Shown: one piece after another, positions 8,543 to 20,219 of the stretch
Layout: the number at the start of each line of letters is the position of its first letter
How positions within the stretch are numbered: position 1 is the stretch's first letter
Assembly (NCBI RefSeq): GCF_004346225.1
Contig: NZ_SMAJ01000024.1
Location: 1 to 39,875, forward strand
Origin: Paralcaligenes ureilyticus
GTDB lineage: Bacteria; Pseudomonadota; Gammaproteobacteria; Burkholderiales; Burkholderiaceae_B
Direction of reading: 5' to 3'
Length of the DNA stretch: 39,875 nt
The notes under the pieces: generated by a model
Told to the model about the DNA's origin: nothing
Database searches by the model: none
What the model saw: the letters and a program-made list of their open reading frames with translations, nothing else
Made by a program: the position numbers and the translations under genes

Positions 8543-9769
8543 ATGACCGTTAATTTGCACATTCCACCCGAATCCGACATCTTCCCCGTGGCCGGAATCG
8601 AAATCGGCATTGCCCAGGCCGGCATACGCAAGACAAATCGAAACGACCTGACCGTGTTTCGCCTCTGCCCCGGCGCATCCGTTGCAGGCGTATTTACCCA
8701 GAACCGGTTCCGGGCTGCCCCCGTGCAAATCTGCGAAAGCCATCTGGCAGACGAAAAAGGTATCCGCGCGCTGGTCGTCAATACCGGCAATGCCAACGCC
8801 GGCACCGGAGAGCCCGGCCTGCAGGCGGCCCGCCAGACCTGCACGGCGCTTGCAGGGCTTCTAGGCGTTGCGGCCGAGCAGATTCTGCCCTTCTCCACCG
8901 GCGTGATCCTCGAACCCCTCCCCATCGACCGTCTGACCGCCGCTTTGCCGCAAGCCGTGGGCAGCTTTGGCACGAACCGCTGGTTCGACGCGGCGCACAG
9001 CATCATGACCACCGACACGCAGCCCAAAATCGTATCGCGGCGCCTGGACATCGGTGGAAAAACCGTCACCATTACGGGAATCAGCAAGGGTGCGGGCATG
9101 ATCCGCCCCAATATGGCCACGATGCTGGGTTACTTGGCGACCGACGCGGGCGTGGCGCCCGCGCTTCTTAAAACAGCGGCTGCCGCCATCGCCAACCGCT
9201 CGTTCAACCGCATTACCGTCGACGGCGACACATCGACCAACGACTCCTTCATTATCATGGCCACGGGCCAAGCGGGCTTGCGTATCGAAGTGGACACCGA
9301 TCCGCTTTATCCGGCGCTCTACGAGGCCCTGGCCAGCGCGGCAACCGAACTCGCCCAAAAAATCATCCGCGACGCCGAAGGCGCCACCAAATTCATGACC
9401 ATCCGGGTCGAACAGGCCAAAAATACCGAAGAAGCCCTGAAAGTAGCGTATTCCGTAGCCCAGTCGCCTTTGGTCAAGACCGCTTTCTTCGCGTCCGACC
9501 CCAACCTCGGGCGCATTCTGTGCGCCATCGGCTACGCAGGCATCGCCGATATGGATGTCAGTAAAATCAACCTCTGGCTGGGCGACGTATTAGTGGCAAG
9601 CCAGGGTGGGCGCCACCCCGACTACCAAGAAGCCGATGGCCAGCGTGTCATGCAGGAACCCGAGATCCTGGTGCGTATCGGCCTGGGACGCGGCAATGTG
9701 TCCGACACCGTCTACACCTGCGACTTCTCGCACGAGTATGTCAGCATCAACGCAGATTACCGGTCATAG
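8543..9769 (+). CDS. argJ: bifunctional ornithine acetyltransferase/N-acetylglutamate synthase
   Basis: A 408-residue ArgJ of normal length. It transfers the acetyl group from N-acetylornithine to glutamate, closing the cyclic arginine pathway, and may also acetylate glutamate from acetyl-CoA. The self-cleavage region [14 protein letters not shown] is present; cleavage before threonine 193 would give alpha and beta chains and expose the nucleophile. The conserved NTGNANAGTG motif lies at 80-89. I placed the start at the ATG at 8543, where homology begins; an in-frame start upstream at 8408 lies in repeat sequence. Whether it is bifunctional or only a transferase cannot be told from sequence. 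Confidence 0.96.
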   Translation: MTVNLHIPPESDIFPVAGIEIGIAQAGIRKTNRNDLTVFRLCPGASVAGVFTQNRFRAAPVQICESHLADEKGIRALVVNTGNANAGTGEPGLQAARQTCTALAGLLGVAAEQILPFSTGVILEPLPIDRLTAALPQAVGSFGTNRWFDAAHSIMTTDTQPKIVSRRLDIGGKTVTITGISKGAGMIRPNMATMLGYLATDAGVAPALLKTAAAAIANRSFNRITVDGDTSTNDSFIIMATGQAGLRIEVDTDPLYPALYEALASAATELAQKIIRDAEGATKFMTIRVEQAKNTEEALKVAYSVAQSPLVKTAFFASDPNLGRILCAIGYAGIADMDVSKINLWLGDVLVASQGGRHPDYQEADGQRVMQEPEILVRIGLGRGNVSDTVYTCDFSHEYVSINADYRS

Positions 9770-9796
9770 GCCGGCCTTGCGAAAAGCCGCAACGCC

Positions 9797-9826
9797 TTGA
9801 CTTAAAAAGCAAAATCACGCTAATAT
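9797..9826 (+). promoter_or_regulatory. promoter of rplU-rpmA
   Basis: TTGACT (9797-9802) and TAATAT (9821-9826) are separated by 18 nt, a strong sigma-70-like pair. Transcription would start near 9833, at the base of the leader hairpin. Confidence 0.7.
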
Positions 9827-9831
9827 GTACG

Positions 9832-9860
9832 GCTTGGCATTTTGCCAAGCTATATTTTTG
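9832..9860 (+). promoter_or_regulatory. leader hairpin with U-rich tail before rplU
   Basis: GCTTGGCA (9832-9839) pairs perfectly with TGCCAAGC (9843-9850) around a TTT loop, followed by TATATTTTTG. It lies just upstream of the rplU ribosome binding site (GAGG near 9860). It could terminate argJ readthrough, protect the 5' end, or act in L21 control; the sequence does not decide. Confidence 0.55.
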
Positions 9861-9872
9861 AGGTATTCCCAC

Positions 9873-10184
9873 ATGTACGCGGTCATAAAAACCGGTGGCA
9901 AGCAGTATCGCGTTGCCGCAGGTCAAAAACTTAAGGTAGAACAGATACCGGCAGACATTGGGCAAGAAATTACGCTAGACCAGGTTTTATCGGTAGGCGA
10001 AGGCGACCAATTGAAAATTGGCACGCCCTTGGTTGCCGGCGCCGTGGTCAAGGCAACCGTTCTTGCACAAGGCCGGCACGACAAGGTCAAGATCTTCAAG
10101 ATGCGCCGTCGCAAGCATTATCAAAAGCGTCAGGGCCATCGGCAGAACTACACCGAACTTCGCATCGAAGCCGTTACGGCTTAA
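9873..10184 (+). CDS. rplU: 50S ribosomal protein L21
   Basis: A 103-residue protein beginning [14 protein letters not shown], the canonical L21 N-terminus, with the conserved basic [16 protein letters not shown] segment near the C-terminus that contacts 23S rRNA. The true start is the ATG at 9873, preceded by GAGG; an upstream in-frame ATG at 9825 lies in the promoter. It heads the usual rplU-rpmA-obg order, with rpmA 37 nt downstream. Confidence 0.98.
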   Translation: MYAVIKTGGKQYRVAAGQKLKVEQIPADIGQEITLDQVLSVGEGDQLKIGTPLVAGAVVKATVLAQGRHDKVKIFKMRRRKHYQKRQGHRQNYTELRIEAVTA

Positions 10185-10221
10185 ATCTCGATTCAACGGT
10201 TTTGTATAGCAGGAGCTAAAC

Positions 10222-10482
10222 ATGGCACACAAAAAAGGCGGCGGATCAACCCATAACGGCCGCGACTCAGAATCCAAACGGTTAGGCGTTAAAACCTACG
10301 GCGGCGAGAACATCCTGCCGGGCGCAATTATCGTGCGCCAGCGTGGTACGCGCTTCCATCCCGGCGTCAACGTCGGCATGGGCAAGGACCACACCTTGTA
10401 CTCGCTGGTCGAAGGCAAGGTGTTGTTTGCCGTCAAAGGCGCGCTGAACAAGCCCACCGTATCGGTGGTTACGGCCAAGTAA
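10222..10482 (+). CDS. rpmA: 50S ribosomal protein L27
   Basis: An 86-residue L27 beginning [19 protein letters not shown], whose N-terminal tail reaches toward the peptidyl-transferase centre. It has the conserved [10 protein letters not shown] and GKDHTL segments. A good AGGAG lies 7 nt before the ATG. A strong terminator follows, so rplU-rpmA form a unit separable from obg. Confidence 0.98.
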   Translation: MAHKKGGGSTHNGRDSESKRLGVKTYGGENILPGAIIVRQRGTRFHPGVNVGMGKDHTLYSLVEGKVLFAVKGALNKPTVSVVTAK

Positions 10483-10502
10483 TACTTGGCCTGCTTGCCA
10501 GC

Positions 10503-10537
10503 AAAGGCCCTGCCGTAGAGGCAGGGCCTTTTGTTTT
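10503..10537 (+). terminator. Rho-independent terminator after rpmA
   Basis: A perfect 12-bp stem (AAAGGCCCTGCC with GGCAGGGCCTTT) around a 5-nt GTAGA loop is followed by TTGTTTT. It lies 20 nt beyond the rpmA stop. Confidence 0.9.
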
Positions 10538-10539
10538 AG

Positions 10540-11763
<1,224 letters not shown>

Positions 11764-11796
11764 TATTTTTCAACTTTCATACGCTGGCCCCAATCC

Positions 11797-12984
11797 ATGT
11801 CTGTCGCCATCCCCGCCACGTCCGCCGTTGCCAAAGCACGGCGCCTTGTCGCTAAAGTAGGCTCTTCGCTCGTCACCAACGAAGGCAAGGGCATCGATCT
11901 GGTCGCCGTTGCCCAATGGGCGGCGCAAATTGCCGCATTGCATGCACAAGGCCGGCAGATTGTTCTGGTCTCGAGCGGCGCCATCGCCGAAGGCATGGCG
12001 CGCCTGGGCTGGACCCAGCGCCCCCACACCATGAACGAACTGCAGGCCGCAGCAGCCGTAGGCCAGATGGGGCTTATACAGGCCTACGAGGTCGCCTTCG
12101 CCAAACACAATATACGCACGGCCCAAATCCTGCTGACCCACGAAGACCTGGCCGACCGGCGCCGCTACCTGAACGCCCGCACCACGCTATACACCCTGCT
12201 GTCGCTGGGCGTGGTGCCCATCGTCAACGAAAACGACACCGTGGTCACAGACGAAATCCGGCTGGGCGACAACGACACCCTCGGCGCGCTGGTTACCAAC
12301 CTGATCGAAGCCGCGGCGCTAATTATCCTGACCGACCAGCGCGGCCTGTACAGTGCCGACCCGCGCACAAACCCCGACGCCGAGTTCATCTCGGTTGCCC
12401 AGGCCGGCGACCCTGCACTGGAAGCCATGGCGGGCGGTGCGGGAAGCGGCATCGGCACCGGCGGCATGCTCACCAAAGTATTGGCTGCCAAACGAGCCGC
12501 CAATAGCGGCGGCCATACGATAATAGCCTCCGGACGCGAGCCCGATGTGCTCATACGACTGGCAAAGGGCGAGCGCATAGGCAGCGAATTAAGGGCCATT
12601 TTGCCGGTGCGCTCCGCCCGCAAACGGTGGCTTGCCAACCATCTGCGTCTGCGCGGGCGCGTTACGCTGGACGTGGGCGCGGTACGCGCCCTCATGCAGA
12701 ACCATAAAAGCCTGCTGTCGATTGGGGTGACCGCTGTAGAAGGTGAATTCGAACGCGGCGACGTCGTCGCCTGCGTGGATCAACACGGCGTGGAGTGTGG
12801 TCGCGGCCTGATCAATTATTCATCCACCGACACACGCCGCATCATGCGCCAGCCCAGCAGCCGCATCCCTGAAATCCTGGGCAGCATGTCGGATCAGGAA
12901 CTCATGCACCGCGACAACATGGTTTTCGTAAGGGCGCAGGCATCAGAAACAAGCCAGGCATCCCACACGTCAAATCGCTTTTAA
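11797..12984 (+). CDS. proB: glutamate 5-kinase
   Basis: A 395-residue ProB that phosphorylates glutamate in the first step of proline synthesis. The amino-acid kinase domain contains [18 protein letters not shown], the [19 protein letters not shown] substrate loop and GTGGMLTKV. The C-terminal part (about 290-375) is a PUA domain. It follows obg by 33 nt, the usual betaproteobacterial arrangement. Its last 15 bases overlap the 3' end of the convergent LysR gene. No proA is present in the window. Confidence 0.97.
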   Translation: MSVAIPATSAVAKARRLVAKVGSSLVTNEGKGIDLVAVAQWAAQIAALHAQGRQIVLVSSGAIAEGMARLGWTQRPHTMNELQAAAAVGQMGLIQAYEVAFAKHNIRTAQILLTHEDLADRRRYLNARTTLYTLLSLGVVPIVNENDTVVTDEIRLGDNDTLGALVTNLIEAAALIILTDQRGLYSADPRTNPDAEFISVAQAGDPALEAMAGGAGSGIGTGGMLTKVLAAKRAANSGGHTIIASGREPDVLIRLAKGERIGSELRAILPVRSARKRWLANHLRLRGRVTLDVGAVRALMQNHKSLLSIGVTAVEGEFERGDVVACVDQHGVECGRGLINYSSTDTRRIMRQPSSRIPEILGSMSDQELMHRDNMVFVRAQASETSQASHTSNRF

Positions 12985-13890
12985 CGGGCGCTTTTCCCGT
13001 GCCTGCAAAACCGCCAGGCTGGCCTGCAGAAATTCGATGAATACACGAACTTTGGCTGGCATCATCCGCGACGGAAACAAGGCCAGGAGCGGAATCGGCT
13101 TGAACTCCCATTCGGGCAAAACCCGCTGCAGGCGTTCCGCCAGATCGGTGTTGCCGGAACAGTGATTCGGCAAGGGGGCAATGCCCATGCCTTGCAAGGC
13201 CATACGCTGCAACATCACGATGTTATTGATCGCCAGACGCCCGGACACCGAGACCTTTTCGATCTTCGCCCCAGATGTAAGCACCCATGTGGAACTCTCT
13301 TTGTCCACACCAGAGCGCAGGCATTGATGGCCAGACAGATCATTGGGCAGCAGAGGCACCCCGTGGCGGGCCAGATACGCGGACGAGGCATACAGGCAAA
13401 CCGGCATATTGGCGATCTGACGCGAAATGACGCCCGAGTCGGGCTGCGAACCGAAACGAATCACAATATCGAAAGAATCCGCCAACAAATCAATGGGATT
13501 GATGCCCAAGTCGAGCTGGCACTCGATGTCTGGATATTGCTCACAAAAATCGCGCAATATGGTTGGCATGAAAATCAGCGAAAAACTGGCAGGCATCGAT
13601 ATATGCAGGCGGCCCTTGGGCTGTTGCGCGACTTCCAGCAATTGTTCGTGAGCGATACGCGCCTCCGCAACAATGTGTTGGCAACGCTCGAAATAAACGC
13701 TGCCCGCTTCGGTCAGTTCCATTTTCCGGGTGCTTCGCTTGAGCAGGCGCACGGCAATCTGACGCTCCAGCTCACTGATGCGGCGCGATAGCGTAGAAAC
13801 CGGCATATCCAGGGCTTCGGCCGCGCGGCTGAAATTCTTGCGCTTGGCCACTTCGACAAATAGCGCAATATCGTTCAGGGAAGTCGCCAT
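12970..13890 (-). CDS. LysR-family transcriptional regulator
   Basis: A 306-residue LTTR. The winged helix-turn-helix lies at about 4-62 ([23 protein letters not shown]), followed by a periplasmic-binding-protein-like effector domain (about 90-295). It is of the group close to AaeR/DsdC-like regulators that act on nearby divergent genes. It is divergent from the DUF4148 gene across a 205-bp AT-rich gap and overlaps the 3' end of proB. The effector is unknown. A GGA box lies about 8 nt before the ATG. Confidence 0.93.
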   Translation of the reverse strand: MATSLNDIALFVEVAKRKNFSRAAEALDMPVSTLSRRISELERQIAVRLLKRSTRKMELTEAGSVYFERCQHIVAEARIAHEQLLEVAQQPKGRLHISMPASFSLIFMPTILRDFCEQYPDIECQLDLGINPIDLLADSFDIVIRFGSQPDSGVISRQIANMPVCLYASSAYLARHGVPLLPNDLSGHQCLRSGVDKESSTWVLTSGAKIEKVSVSGRLAINNIVMLQRMALQGMGIAPLPNHCSGNTDLAERLQRVLPEWEFKPIPLLALFPSRMMPAKVRVFIEFLQASLAVLQAREKRPLKAI

Positions 13891-13941
13891 TGTTTATTCC
13901 AAATATAGCAATAGTTTTTTACTAAAAACCAGTATACTCCT

Positions 13942-13969
13942 TTGATTATTCCATAGATGGAAATATATT
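13942..13969 (+). promoter_or_regulatory. promoter of the DUF4148 gene with a palindrome in the spacer
   Basis: TTGATT (13942-13947) and TATATT (13964-13969) are 16 nt apart. The spacer contains TTCCAT-AG-ATGGAA (13949-13962), a perfect 6-bp-arm inverted repeat of the T-N11-A type favoured by LysR proteins. The divergent LysR protein is the obvious candidate to bind it. The rest of the 205-bp gap is AT-rich with no gene. Confidence 0.55.
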
Positions 13970-14095
13970 TATAGAAATAAGGGTTTTTACTAGGTCAAAA
14001 AAAGCACACACTCCTTACATCGACTAAAACTTGCATCGTGCAGGCGCGGCAACACAAAGCCCATTCGATTTTCTTAAATGTAAACGGAGTTTGAT

Positions 14096-14476
14096 ATGAA
14101 AACCTTGGCAAGCACACTAATGATTTCTTTGTCCCTTATCGCAGGCGCAGCTCAAGCGGCCTCCTCGACCGATGTCCCAACATCCAAAACTCGCGCACAA
14201 GTTGTCGCGGAACTGCAAGAAGCGCGCGCTCAAGGATTACTAAGCAATGGCGAGTTGGATTACCCCCCCGTTATCGCCAGCACCAGTAGCAAAACACGTG
14301 CCGAAGTAGAGGCCGAATTGGTCGCCGCCGAAGCAGACGGTACAATCAGCCGCGGTGAACTCGACTATCCTCCGGTTTCGGCTAACGCCAAGACCAGCAC
14401 CACGACTCGCGCAGCAGTAGAGGCCGAATACACCAAACTGGCTGGATCGGGCCAACTGCCCAGCGCTACGTTCTAA
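14096..14476 (+). CDS. secreted DUF4148-family protein with triplicate motif
   Basis: A 126-residue protein with a signal peptide (about 1-21, cleavage after AQA). The mature part is built of repeats: KTRAQVVAELQEARAQG...GELDYPPV at 31-59, KTRAEVEAELVAAEADG...GELDYPPV at 66-94, and a third shortened copy from 103. The family is abundant in Burkholderiales, is exported, and has no established function. GGAG lies 7 nt before the ATG. The gene stands alone, with a strong terminator behind and a LysR gene facing away in front. Confidence 0.9.
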   Translation: MKTLASTLMISLSLIAGAAQAASSTDVPTSKTRAQVVAELQEARAQGLLSNGELDYPPVIASTSSKTRAEVEAELVAAEADGTISRGELDYPPVSANAKTSTTTRAAVEAEYTKLAGSGQLPSATF

Positions 14477-14499
14477 AAATGCGCGACGCACGCACAAAG

Positions 14500-14531
14500 A
14501 ATAGGCGCCCATCGAGTGGGCGCCTATTTTT
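14500..14531. terminator. bidirectional terminator between DUF4148 and Lrp genes
   Basis: AATAGGCGCCCA (14500-14511) pairs perfectly with TGGGCGCCTATT (14517-14528) around TCGAG, followed by TTT. A-rich sequence on the other side lets it serve the convergent Lrp gene, whose stop codon (14524-14526) lies inside the stem. Confidence 0.88.
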
Positions 14532-15012
14532 GCGCGGCTATAAATAGCGTCTCCTTGATTTCCTCCATGACCACGCAGCTTTTGGTCTGGGTCACGCCCG
14601 GCAGGCGCAGCAAGATATCCCCCAACAGCGTCCGGTATTGGCCGATTTCCTTGATGCGTGCCTTCAACATATAGTCGAAATCCCCCGATACCAGGTGGCA
14701 TTCCAGCACATGAGGGATGTAAAGCACTTCGCGCCGAAAATCGTCGAAGGTACGATCGGACTTGCTGGACATGGAAATCTCCACAAACACCAGCAAACCC
14801 GCATCCAGCGCAACAGGCGAAACATGAGCGTGATAGCCGGTGATCACCCCGTCGCGCTCCAGCCTTTTGACCCGCTCAATGCACGGCGTAACCGTCAGGC
14901 CGACCGCCTCGGCCAGCTCCGTCATGGACATGCGGCCGTCACGCTGCAGCAGATCGAGAATATGCCGATCGAGTCGATCGAGCGCGTGAACCGGATACCG
15001 TTGTACTCTCAA
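14524..15012 (-). CDS. Lrp/AsnC-family transcriptional regulator
   Basis: A 162-residue feast/famine regulator. The N-terminal helix-turn-helix covers about 10-60 (DRLDRHILDLLQRDGRMSMTELAE... with TVTPCIERVKRLE as recognition region), followed by a RAM ligand-binding domain to the end. No ATG start fits. TTG at 15012 has a strong GGAGGGAGG just upstream and gives the usual length, so it was chosen; a longer form from TTG at 15075 would add 21 residues. It is divergent from dadA, like the DadR/BkdR regulators, and probably controls D-amino acid or alanine catabolism. Confidence 0.9.
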   Translation of the reverse strand: MRVQRYPVHALDRLDRHILDLLQRDGRMSMTELAEAVGLTVTPCIERVKRLERDGVITGYHAHVSPVALDAGLLVFVEISMSSKSDRTFDDFRREVLYIPHVLECHLVSGDFDYMLKARIKEIGQYRTLLGDILLRLPGVTQTKSCVVMEEIKETLFIAAQK

Positions 15013-15086
15013 GACCTCCCTCCAGTAAGCCGGATCGCGTCCGGACGCCAGCACTGACGTGCCTGGCAATAACAACTATATATTCG

Positions 15087-15101
15087 ATTTATTCAGTAAA
15101 T
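15087..15101. promoter_or_regulatory. AT-rich inverted repeat between lrp-like gene and dadA
   Basis: ATTTA-TTCAG-TAAAT, a 15-nt dyad in the 146-bp divergent gap. Lrp proteins bind AT-rich dyads of this length, so it is a candidate site for the neighbouring regulator. The match is only to the general character of such sites. Confidence 0.35.
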
Positions 15102-15158
15102 ACAACTACTTGATGTCCATTAGAATAACAAAAGTTAACGCATTGTTTATCTTGGACC

Positions 15159-16409
15159 ATGAAAATACTTGTTTTAGGCGCCGGAGTCATCGGCGTTACC
15201 AGCGCTTATTATCTGGCCAAGCAAGGCCACGAGGTCACCGTTCTGGAACGCGAGGCCAGCCCGGCCATGGAAACCAGCTTCGCCAACGCCGGGCAGGTTT
15301 CTTACGGCTACTCCTCGCCCTGGGCCGCGCCCGGAGTCCCGCTCAAAGCGCTGAAGTGGATGTTCGCAGAGCATCCCCCCTTATCGATCCGGCCCGACGG
15401 TTCGCTTTTTCAGCTGCGCTGGATATTTGAAATGTGGCGCAACTGCACGGCTGCACGATACGCCACCAACAAAGAACGGTTGGTGCGCATATCGGAATAC
15501 AGCCGGCAGTGTCTGCAAGCGCTGCGCGAACAGACCGGCATCCAGTACGAAGGCCGGCAACAAGGCACACTGCAAGTCTTTCGCAACCAGCACCAGGTAG
15601 ACGCCGTCGCACAAGACGTCCAGGTATTGCGCGAAGCGGGTGTCGCCTACGAAGAACTGTCGCGGCAAGACCTCATACTCATCGAGCCCGCTCTGGCGGC
15701 AAGCCAGGAAAAACTGGTGGGGGGCTTGCGACTACCCGACGACGAAACCGGTGATTGCCAGCTCTTTACGACAAGGCTTGCGGCCCTGGCCAAAGATCTA
15801 GGCGTGGAATTTCGCTACGGCGTCGATATCCAGCGTATTGAACGCAGCGGCAACACCGTCACCGGAGTGCAATGCACCCACGAAGTGCTGCGCGCCGATG
15901 CCTACGTCGTCGCCTTGGGCGCCTACTCCACCACGCTATTGAAAAACCTGGTGAAAATTCCGGTTTATCCGCTCAAGGGATACTCCATCACCGTGCCGGT
16001 TGCCAACGAAGCCGCGGCCCCTGTCTCCACATTGCTGGACGAAACCTACAAAATCGCCATCACTCGTTTTGATCAGCGCATTCGCGTCGGAGGCATGGCC
16101 GAAATCGTCGGGTTCAATAAATCGCTGAACGAAAAAAGACGAGGCACGCTGGAAATGGTGCTAAACGACCTTTTCCCGGGCAGTTATCATGCCTCCAGCG
16201 TTTCGTTCTGGACAGGCTTGCGGCCAAAAACCCCCGACAGCACGCCTATTATTGGCGCCACCGACATCAGCAACCTGTTTCTCAATACAGGCCACGGCAC
16301 GCTGGGATGGACCATGGCCTGCGGCAGCGGCCAGCTACTATCGGACATCGTCTCGGGACGCCCAAGCGCCATACGCTGCGACGATCTGTCGGTGCATCGC
16401 TACCAATAA
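15159..16409 (+). CDS. dadA: D-amino acid dehydrogenase small subunit (DadA)
   Basis: A 416-residue FAD-dependent membrane-associated dehydrogenase that deaminates D-amino acids, mainly D-alanine, to oxo acids and passes electrons to the quinone pool. It opens with the Rossmann motif [15 protein letters not shown], followed by the [22 protein letters not shown] region characteristic of DadA. The C-terminal [14 protein letters not shown] and [16 protein letters not shown] segments close the FAD site. Length is normal. The divergent Lrp-type gene is the likely regulator. No alanine racemase (dadX) accompanies it here. Confidence 0.95.
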   Translation: MKILVLGAGVIGVTSAYYLAKQGHEVTVLEREASPAMETSFANAGQVSYGYSSPWAAPGVPLKALKWMFAEHPPLSIRPDGSLFQLRWIFEMWRNCTAARYATNKERLVRISEYSRQCLQALREQTGIQYEGRQQGTLQVFRNQHQVDAVAQDVQVLREAGVAYEELSRQDLILIEPALAASQEKLVGGLRLPDDETGDCQLFTTRLAALAKDLGVEFRYGVDIQRIERSGNTVTGVQCTHEVLRADAYVVALGAYSTTLLKNLVKIPVYPLKGYSITVPVANEAAAPVSTLLDETYKIAITRFDQRIRVGGMAEIVGFNKSLNEKRRGTLEMVLNDLFPGSYHASSVSFWTGLRPKTPDSTPIIGATDISNLFLNTGHGTLGWTMACGSGQLLSDIVSGRPSAIRCDDLSVHRYQ

Positions 16410-16426
16410 AGCCCGCGCGCGAGCCA

Positions 16427-16807
16427 TCAGGCTGCTGCGGGCCGTATTTTGCCCGCAAACATATACCCAAAACCATGGACGGCCCTGAGCGGCAGGACCA
16501 CGCCGCGCGCCTGAAATTTACGGCGCATGCGACTCACCAGAAGTCCCAGCCGAGTCCCCTTGCCCGCCCCCACCGCGGCCGCATAACTGATATCGATCGC
16601 ATCCATCAAATCCGCTCGCCGCGCCCGCAGATCGGGCGTGAGGAACAGTGTCTGCAAAAACGCCCGCTCGCCGGTGGTCAGGTCTACACGACTGCCGTCG
16701 GGGCCGGATAACACCCAGCCCTGATCGACCAAGGCCCAGGCGGCAAGACAAAACCGTACTGGCCACTTACACACCAGCGCGTAGTCGATCCAGAAACAGA
16801 TTTGCAC
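16427..16807 (-). CDS. small winged-helix (OmpR-type C-terminal domain) DNA-binding protein
   Basis: The C-terminal ~100 residues match the Trans_reg_C winged helix of OmpR-type regulators: WALVDQGWVLSGPDG then LTTGERAFLQTL, a recognition helix around LGLLVSRMRRKFQ, and the wing LRAVHGFGYMF. No receiver domain is present. The open frame continues upstream to 16987, but that part crosses the divergent operator region, so the start is probably GTG 16807 (126 aa) or TTG 16810; neither has a clear ribosome binding site. It lies divergently beside the Xre repressor gene and may be regulated by it. Target unknown. Confidence 0.65.
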   Translation of the reverse strand: MQICFWIDYALVCKWPVRFCLAAWALVDQGWVLSGPDGSRVDLTTGERAFLQTLFLTPDLRARRADLMDAIDISYAAAVGAGKGTRLGLLVSRMRRKFQARGVVLPLRAVHGFGYMFAGKIRPAAA

Positions 16808-16822
16808 CAATTTACATCGAAT

Positions 16823-16838
16823 AATCACATTTGTGATT
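16823..16838. promoter_or_regulatory. palindromic operator 1 of the Xre gene region
   Basis: AATCACATTTGTGATT is a perfect 7-bp-arm palindrome in the divergent gap. The same core (TCACA-2 nt-TGTGA) recurs at 16876-16887 over the start codon of the Xre gene, which indicates a specific repeated operator. Confidence 0.7.
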
Positions 16839-16853
16839 AGTATTATTACCAAC

Positions 16854-16887
16854 GTGATTGAATAAAACCATTCAATCACAAATGTGA
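16854..16887. promoter_or_regulatory. operators 2 and 3: 10-bp inverted repeat, and TCACA/TGTGA site over the start codon
   Basis: GTGATTGAAT (16854-16863) and ATTCAATCAC (16870-16879) are perfect inverted arms around AAAACC. Directly overlapping is TCACA-AA-TGTGA (16876-16887), containing the GTG start (16884). A repressor bound here would block both transcription and start-codon access. Confidence 0.65.
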
Positions 16888-17276
16888 AGAAATTTTCCGA
16901 ACGCCTCCAATACGCGCGCAACCTGCGTGGACTCACCCAAGCCCAGTTGGCCCAGGCCAGCCGTCTGTCGCAAGGGGCAATAGCCAATTATGAAAGCGGC
17001 ACCCGCCATGAATCCAAAGGGATTTTCAGGCTGGCCGAGGCGCTGCAGGTAAACGTACTGTGGCTCAGCCAGGGCGTGGGCGCGATAGAGTCCGCAGCCA
17101 CGCCGGCCCCGCCGCCGTCGGGCAATCAGCTCGCCGATTCGGCACGTGCGCAACCAGCCGCGTCGTGGCCGTTTCAAACCATTTCACGCGAATCCTACCA
17201 ATCGCTCTCCAGCAAGGACAGGGCGGTGATCGAAAGCACGGTGGCGGCACTAATTGTGTCTTTATCAAACAAATAA
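16884..17276 (+). CDS. Xre/Cro-CI family helix-turn-helix repressor
   Basis: A 130-residue protein with a standard HTH_3 domain at about 5-62 (ERLQYARNLRGLTQAQLAQASRLSQGAIANYESG), then a proline/alanine-rich linker and a short C-terminal helix region. The GTG at 16884 gives the usual family N-terminus. There is no ribosome binding site and the start lies inside an operator, so a leaderless transcript is possible. Operators in the divergent gap suggest autoregulation in the manner of phage-type repressors. No phage structural gene is nearby. Confidence 0.88.
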   Translation: MKKFSERLQYARNLRGLTQAQLAQASRLSQGAIANYESGTRHESKGIFRLAEALQVNVLWLSQGVGAIESAATPAPPPSGNQLADSARAQPAASWPFQTISRESYQSLSSKDRAVIESTVAALIVSLSNK

Positions 17277-17321
17277 ATCAGACCATCGCTTTAGCCGGCC
17301 TATACACCGTATACTAAGTGC

Positions 17322-19371
<2,050 letters not shown>

Positions 19372-19384
19372 AGCGCAACGCGAC

Positions 19385-19421
19385 AATGAATTCGGGCCGC
19401 TTATCGCGGCCCGAATTCATT
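19385..19421. terminator. 16-bp hairpin between convergent thiC and OmpA-like genes
   Basis: AATGAATTCGGGCCGC (19385-19400) is perfectly complementary to 19406-19421 around a 5-nt loop. It lies between the two facing stop codons and probably ends transcription from both sides, though neither side has a long T-tract. Confidence 0.7.
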
Positions 19422-19432
19422 CCTACCGGAAG

Positions 19433-20095
19433 TTATTGCTTGACTGCGTACAAGTACAGCTCGACTCGACGGTTCAACGCACGGCCGGCAACGGTGTTGT
19501 TATCGCCCACCGGGTTGCTGGCCCCACGGCCCTCCGCAGACATCCTGCCGGCGCCCACACCCTGCTGCCCGAGGTAGCTGATCACGCTTTGCGCACGATT
19601 GACAGACAAGGTCTGATTGGTCGCAGCCGAACCCGTGCTATCGGTATAGCCAATCGACTTGGCGCGCAATTCGGGGTGCTGGACCAAAGCGCGCGCGACA
19701 CTGTCGAGCACAGGCAACAAGGCCGGCTTGAGGGTATAGCGGCCCGTATCAAAGGAAACATTGCTGGGGATATTGACCTTCAGCGTGCCGTCGGGCTGCT
19801 CGGTGACATCGATACCCAGATTGCTCGCGCCCGATTTCTGCACATCGTTTTTAACCCCGGCCCAGTTGTAGCCGACGATGCCGCCCGCCACCGCGCCTAT
19901 GCCGGCGCCGATCAACGCGGAAGCTCCGGTATTGCCGATGAGAGCGCCCAATCCGGCTCCGACGACCGCGCCGGTGCCGGCTCCGACAGCTGTTTTGCCG
20001 CCAGTGCTCATGCCGTTCATCTGGGCGCATCCCCCCATCAACGCCACCACCGCAATGCAAGCTGCAGTCCGACTAACACGCATAGATAAATTCAT
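19433..20095 (-). CDS. OmpA-family outer-membrane lipoprotein with glycine zipper
   Basis: A 220-residue protein with a lipoprotein signal ending ALMGGC (lipidated cysteine 23), a glycine-zipper segment (about 36-80, repeated GxxxG) that may insert in the membrane, and a C-terminal OmpA domain (about 110-215) with the peptidoglycan-binding pattern TDSTGSAATNQTLSVNRAQS. The start at 20095 has GGAG 6 nt upstream; an in-frame GTG/ATG farther upstream is not needed. It probably links the outer membrane to peptidoglycan (Pal/YiaD type). It stands alone, with 124 bp of promoter region to the next gene. Confidence 0.92.
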   Translation of the reverse strand: MNLSMRVSRTAACIAVVALMGGCAQMNGMSTGGKTAVGAGTGAVVGAGLGALIGNTGASALIGAGIGAVAGGIVGYNWAGVKNDVQKSGASNLGIDVTEQPDGTLKVNIPSNVSFDTGRYTLKPALLPVLDSVARALVQHPELRAKSIGYTDSTGSAATNQTLSVNRAQSVISYLGQQGVGAGRMSAEGRGASNPVGDNNTVAGRALNRRVELYLYAVKQ

Positions 20096-20219
20096 TTGGT
20101 TCTCCTTGTGCACTCTCATGCTGAATAAGCTGTTGTTATGCTAGCAAGCCAGCCGACAGACAGGTGTTACATTTTTCGTCAATTGACCGAACTTGACACT
20201 TTGCGTCTCGCACTCGTGC

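Noticed and set aside
16823-16887. CRP binding sites (TGTGA/TCACA)
   Set aside because: CRP sites read TGTGA-N6-TCACA; here the halves are inverted (TCACA-N2-TGTGA), so a local repressor is more likely.
16427-17276. prophage remnant suggested by the Xre repressor
   Set aside because: No integrase, structural or lysis genes are near and the flanks are ordinary chromosomal genes.
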